Of a stretch of 64,000 nt of DNA, positions 60,228-64,000 are shown in pieces. Source of the DNA: Streptomyces griseoviridis (GTDB lineage Bacteria; Actinomycetota; Actinomycetes; Streptomycetales; Streptomycetaceae). How positions within the stretch are numbered: position 1 is the first letter of the stretch; each line of letters opens with the position of its first letter. Below the pieces are notes generated by a model, which saw only the letters and a list, made by a program, of their open reading frames with translations, was not told where the DNA came from and did not search any database. The stretch is taken from assembly GCF_005222485.1 (NCBI RefSeq), contig NZ_CP029078.1:3438001-3502000 (forward strand). The letters run 5' to 3'. The position numbers were made by a program, and so were the translations under genes.

Positions 60228-60535
60228 ACACCGCGTTTCGCGTCTTGCGATCACGCGGAGCGCCGTAGAACCCTGGTCGCAAGCCGCCGCCGGTGGGGGG
60301 CATTTGGCGGGCGGACGCCGGGTTGCCGTGGTCGCGGGGAGAGGGGGCCCTGTTCGCGACTCGGTGCCCAGGGAGGCATCATGCAACCGGAAGGTCGCGA
60401 TCGCGTGTCCTTGGTGAGGACTCTGTGATGACCGCGGCCTGTCACTGATACGTACGTGAAGAGTCGAGGGGGACTCCACGCGGACGTGAGGAAACGACAC
60501 GAACACGCGCTGACCTGCGTGTGGGGGGATGACTC
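60228..60535 (+). other. cslA leader region with several inverted repeats
   Basis: 308 bp without a plausible gene. Three nested GC-rich symmetries are visible. They are CTTGCGA (60244) with TCGCAAG (60277), GTCGCG (60331) with CGCGAC (60355), and the 10-bp palindrome CGCGATCGCG at 60396. They could form a structured 5' leader or be operators. I cannot match them to a known riboswitch class. Confidence 0.45.
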
Positions 60536-62515
60536 ATGACGTCGACGCCGACGGGCGCCGGACAGGACTTCGACCCGTCACAGACCACCCAGCTGAGAGT
60601 GCCGTCCCATCAGAACGGCCAGACCGGGACGTTCCGCCGAATAAAGAAGGCGCTGCCCAAATACGACTACGAGCACTACAGCCGGCTCGCGGGCCCCCTC
60701 ACCCAGCCGGACCCGAACAAGCCGTACCGGGTGCAGTACCGCTCGCTGCTGTCGCAGGAGCCGCACCGGATCCGGGCCGCCCTCATGCTGGGCGCGGCGC
60801 CGCTGCTCTCGCTGATCCTGCTCGCGTGGCTGCTCCAGCCCGAGCACTGGACCGAACGCGACTACCCGGCCTTCTCCTGGCTGCCGGCGCTCGACATCGT
60901 GATGCTCGTCTCGATCGGCCTGATCGAGTTCTTCCGCTGCATGAACGTGCTCTCCAACGCGCACGCGACGCTGGTCGCCCGCGACCCGATCCCGGTGGTG
61001 CCCGAGACCGGCACCCGGGTGGCGTTCCTCACCTCCTTCGTGCCCGGCAAGGAGCCGCTGGAGATGGTGACCAAGACCCTGGAGGCCGCCGTCCGACTGC
61101 GCCACCGGGGCCTGATGCACGTCTGGCTGCTCGACGAGGGCGACGACGACGCGGTGAAGGCCGTCTGCGCCCGCCTCGGGGTGCACCACTTCTCCCGCAA
61201 GGGCGTCGCGAAGTGGAACCAGGCCAAGGGCCCGCACCGCGCCAAGACGAAGCACGGCAACTACAACGCCTGGCTCGACGCGCACGGCGACGCCTACGAC
61301 TTCTTCGCCTCCGTCGACACCGACCATGTGCCGATGCCCAACTACCTGGAGCGGATGCTTGGTTTCTTCCGCGACCCGGACGTCGGTTTCGTCATCGGCC
61401 CGCAGGTGTACGGCAATTACGACACCTTCGTCACCAAGGCCGCCGAGTCGCAGCAGTTCCTCTTCCACGCGCTGATCCAGCGCGCGGGCAACCGCTACGG
61501 CTCCCCGATGTTCGTCGGCACGTCCAACGCCGTGCGGATCAAGGCGATCAAGCAGATCGGCGGGCTGTATGACTCGATCACCGAGGACATGGCGACCGGC
61601 TTCGAGATGCACCGCGCCACCAACCCGGCCACCGGCAGCAAGTGGCGCTCGGTGTACACCCCGGACGTGCTCGCGGTGGGCGAGGGCCCCAACGCCTGGA
61701 CCGACTTCTTCACCCAGCAGCTGCGCTGGTCGCGCGGGACGTACGAGACGATCCTCAAGCAGTACTGGAAGGGCTGGTACTCGCTGCCGCCCGCCAAGCT
61801 GTTCAACTACACGATGATGATCATCTTCTACCCGATGTCGGCCCTCAACTGGATTCTGGCGGCGCTGAGCTGCGCGCTGTTCCTGGGTCTGGGCGCCTCG
61901 GGTGTGGACATCGACCCGACGGTCTGGCTGATGCTGTACGGCAACGCGTCCGCGCTCCAGATCGGCCTGTACGTGTGGAACCGCAGGCACAACGTCTCAC
62001 CGCACGAGCCGGAGGGCTCGGGCGGTGTCGCGGGCATGGTGATGTCGGCGCTGTCGGCGCCGATCTACGCCCGCTCGCTGATGGACGCGGTGCTGCGCCG
62101 CAAGAGCTCGTTCGTGGTGACGCCCAAGGGCGACTCGGCGAGCCCCGACACCCTCTTCGGGACCTTCCGCATCCACCTGTTCTTCATCCTGGTCTTCGGC
62201 GGCTCGATCACCGCCGGCTTCGTCCTCGGCCACTCCCATCCGGCCATGGTCGTCTGGGCGGTCTTCGCCATGCTGATCACGGCGGCGCCGATCTTCGCCT
62301 GGCGGCACGGCATGAGGCAGGCGAGAAAACGGCCGCCCGTGCCGCCCGGGGCGCCCTCGGCGCCGTCGGCACCCGATCCGACGGCCACCAGGCCGCTGCC
62401 CGCGCAGCAGGGCGGCGCGCCGCGGCCCGGCTGGGCCGGCGGCGGGGGCGCCGGGGAGACGAACGAACAGACCATGCAGATCGCCCTTGGTGGACTTGGG
62501 GGACGTAAGGAATGA
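60536..62515 (+). CDS. cslA: Cellulose-synthase-like GT2 glycosyltransferase at hyphal tips
   Basis: A 659-residue membrane GT2 enzyme making a beta-glucan at growing tips, needed for morphology and attachment. Catalytic motifs: D200 in LLDEGDDD, D261-x-D263 in SVDTDHVP, TED (349-351) and Q394-x2-R397-W398 in QQLRWSRG. Two N-terminal and about five C-terminal membrane helices flank the cytosolic domain. There is no PilZ domain, so no direct c-di-GMP control. ATG 60536. The stop overlaps glxA (ATGA), as in other streptomycetes. Confidence 0.95.
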   Translation: MTSTPTGAGQDFDPSQTTQLRVPSHQNGQTGTFRRIKKALPKYDYEHYSRLAGPLTQPDPNKPYRVQYRSLLSQEPHRIRAALMLGAAPLLSLILLAWLLQPEHWTERDYPAFSWLPALDIVMLVSIGLIEFFRCMNVLSNAHATLVARDPIPVVPETGTRVAFLTSFVPGKEPLEMVTKTLEAAVRLRHRGLMHVWLLDEGDDDAVKAVCARLGVHHFSRKGVAKWNQAKGPHRAKTKHGNYNAWLDAHGDAYDFFASVDTDHVPMPNYLERMLGFFRDPDVGFVIGPQVYGNYDTFVTKAAESQQFLFHALIQRAGNRYGSPMFVGTSNAVRIKAIKQIGGLYDSITEDMATGFEMHRATNPATGSKWRSVYTPDVLAVGEGPNAWTDFFTQQLRWSRGTYETILKQYWKGWYSLPPAKLFNYTMMIIFYPMSALNWILAALSCALFLGLGASGVDIDPTVWLMLYGNASALQIGLYVWNRRHNVSPHEPEGSGGVAGMVMSALSAPIYARSLMDAVLRRKSSFVVTPKGDSASPDTLFGTFRIHLFFILVFGGSITAGFVLGHSHPAMVVWAVFAMLITAAPIFAWRHGMRQARKRPPVPPGAPSAPSAPDPTATRPLPAQQGGAPRPGWAGGGGAGETNEQTMQIALGGLGGRKE

Positions 62516-64000
62516 ACGACCGTGCAGGCCGCCGCCGGGCCCGTCGACTCGCGATCGGCACGGCGGTGGTGCTCGCGCTGGCCGGGATGAACGGCCCGTG
62601 GCTCTACCGCTTCGGGACCGAGAAATACCACCAGTACAAGATCGACAAGCCGGAGTACAAGGCGGCCAACGGCCGTTGGCAGATCGTCGAGTTCCCTCAG
62701 CAGTACCGCCAGGACACCATCCACGCGGCGCTGCTGCGCACCGGCAAGGTGCTGATGATCGCCGGGTCGGGCAACAACCAGGAGAACTTCGACGCGAAGA
62801 AGTTCGACACCCGGATCTGGGACCCGGTCAAGGGCACCATCAAGAAGGTCCCGACCCCCGCCGACCTGTTCTGCACCGGCCACACCCAGCTCGCCGACGG
62901 CAATCTGCTGATCGCGGGCGGCACCAAGCGGTACGAGAAGCTGAAGGGTGACGTCACCAAGGCCGGCGGCCTGATGGTGGTGCACAACGAGAACCCGGAC
63001 AAGCCGATCACGCTGCCCGCGGGCACCAAGTTCACCGGCAAGGAGAACGGCAGGACGTTCGTCTCCAAGGACCCGGTCCTGGTGCCGCGCGCCAAGAAGG
63101 TGTTCGACCCGGCCACCGGCGCGTTCCTGCGCAACGACCCGGGGCTCGGCCGGATCTACGTCGAGGCGCAGAAGCGCGGCACCAAGTACGAGACCGGCAC
63201 CCAGGACAACTACCGGGTGCAGGGGCTGAGCGGCGCCGAGGCGCGCAACACGTACGGCATCGCGCAGAAGCTGGCGCTCGACAAGAAGGACTTCCAGGGC
63301 ATCAGGGACGCCTACGAGTTCGATCCGGTCGCCGAGAAGTACATCAAGGTCGACCCGATGAACGAGGCCCGCTGGTACCCGACGCTCACCACCCTGAGCG
63401 ACGGCAAGGTCCTCAGCGTCTCCGGCCTCGACGACATCGGCCAATTGGTGCCGGGCAAGAACGAGGTCTTCGACCCGAAGACCAAGAAGTGGACGTACAC
63501 GGACACCGTCCGGCAGTTCCCGACCTACCCGGCGCTGTTCCTGATGGAGAACGGCAAGATCTTCTACTCGGGTTCGAACGCCGGGTACGGCCCGGACAAC
63601 GTGGGGCGCGATCCCGGCATCTGGGACGTCGACAGCAACAAGTTCGAGAAGCTGTCCGGGCTGAGCGACGCCGACCGGCTGGAGACGTCGGGGACGGTGC
63701 TGCTGCCGCCCGCGCAGAACCAGACGTACATGGTGATCGGCGGCGGCGGGGTCGGCGAGTCCGCGCTCTCCAGCGCGAAGACCCGGCTGATCGACATGAA
63801 GGACGGCGACCCGGAGTTCGTGGACGGGCCGACGCTGGAGAAGGGCACCAGGTACCCGCAGTCGTCGGTGCTGCCCGACGACACCGTGCTGGTGTCGGGC
63901 GGCTCCCAGGACTACCGGGGGCGCGGCGACTCGAACATCCTCCAGGCGCGGCTCTACCACCCGGACACCAACACCTTCGACCGGGTCGCCGACCCGCTGG
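62512..64000 (+). CDS. glxA: Mononuclear copper-radical oxidase GlxA (3' end off the window)
   Basis: The first 496 residues of about 645. A short cytoplasmic Arg-rich start and one membrane anchor (LAIGTAVVLALAGMNG) precede a Kelch-type beta-propeller of the galactose-oxidase/glyoxal-oxidase family. C121 in DLFCTGH and W288-Y289 in ARWYP are the residues of the Cys-Tyr cofactor region with its stacking Trp. Later copper ligands lie beyond the window. GlxA acts outside the membrane on the glycan made by CslA. ATG 62512 is coupled to cslA. Confidence 0.95.
   Translation, partial: MNDRAGRRRARRLAIGTAVVLALAGMNGPWLYRFGTEKYHQYKIDKPEYKAANGRWQIVEFPQQYRQDTIHAALLRTGKVLMIAGSGNNQENFDAKKFDTRIWDPVKGTIKKVPTPADLFCTGHTQLADGNLLIAGGTKRYEKLKGDVTKAGGLMVVHNENPDKPITLPAGTKFTGKENGRTFVSKDPVLVPRAKKVFDPATGAFLRNDPGLGRIYVEAQKRGTKYETGTQDNYRVQGLSGAEARNTYGIAQKLALDKKDFQGIRDAYEFDPVAEKYIKVDPMNEARWYPTLTTLSDGKVLSVSGLDDIGQLVPGKNEVFDPKTKKWTYTDTVRQFPTYPALFLMENGKIFYSGSNAGYGPDNVGRDPGIWDVDSNKFEKLSGLSDADRLETSGTVLLPPAQNQTYMVIGGGGVGESALSSAKTRLIDMKDGDPEFVDGPTLEKGTRYPQSSVLPDDTVLVSGGSQDYRGRGDSNILQARLYHPDTNTFDRVADPL

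Noticed and set aside
60228..60535. c-di-AMP (ydaO) or cobalamin riboswitch before cslA
   Set aside because: None of the conserved sequence blocks of these classes could be found; only generic inverted repeats are present.

Overview
The window is from a Streptomyces chromosome core. The DNA is very GC-rich with strongly GC-biased third codon positions. The gene order desE-desF-desABCD, glmS, adpA-orn, cebR-cebEFG-bglC, cdgA, chb, cslA-glxA matches, from memory, the S. coelicolor SCO2780-SCO2837 interval. I see no prophage, IS element or CRISPR array.

Layout. 1-6.5 kb: desferrioxamine uptake (desE tail, desF) and the biosynthetic operon desABCD behind a near-perfect DmdR/IdeR iron box. 6.5-12.8 kb: a GH20 hexosaminidase-like protein that lacks several family motifs, a DUF4429/SHOCT protein, a Tat-exported purple-acid-type phosphatase, a small conserved protein and glmS. 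13-17 kb: a universal stress protein, a small membrane protein with a histidine-rich tail, the developmental regulator adpA with its conserved TTA (bldA-dependent) codon, oligoribonuclease, and tRNA-His. 17-24.3 kb: an APH-family protein and the cellobiose system cebR/cebEFG/bglC with two CebR boxes. 24.5-28.4 kb: a CBM2-GH18 chitinase downstream of a two-component system in the same orientation. 29.1-33.6 kb: a translationally coupled four-gene operon (RecB/Cas4-type nuclease, Ala-rich microprotein, 533-aa unknown, SF1 helicase). 33.5-40 kb: PAP2, histidine phosphatase, an NsdA-like regulator flanked by two prim-pol-like small proteins, a spermidine-synthase-like protein, tRNA-Lys. 40-43.5 kb: an M6 metalloprotease and the c-di-GMP enzyme cdgA. 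43.5-53.5 kb: an LLM oxidoreductase, then a catabolic island (two Asp/Glu-racemase-superfamily proteins, 2-hydroxyacid dehydrogenase, amidase, DUF3830, EhuBCDA-type transporter, IclR). 53.5-59.3 kb: two further identical tRNA-Lys genes, an AMP-ligase, a chitin-active LPMO under a perfect DasR core, an SPFH protein and a secreted NlpC/P60-like protein. 59.4-64 kb: a GntR/FadR regulator and the tip-glycan pair cslA-glxA (glxA runs off the end).

How it fits together. Several blocks serve growth on chitin and cellulose debris (LPMO, GH18, GH20-like, glmS, cellobiose uptake). Others control development (adpA, cdgA, NsdA-like, cslA/glxA) or iron supply. The most novel-looking unit is the 29.1-33.6 kb operon, which looks like a Dna2-type nuclease-helicase split over several genes. 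The 44.7-53.5 kb island looks like an uncharacterised catabolic pathway. All functional statements are read by eye from motifs and family knowledge; no searches were run.
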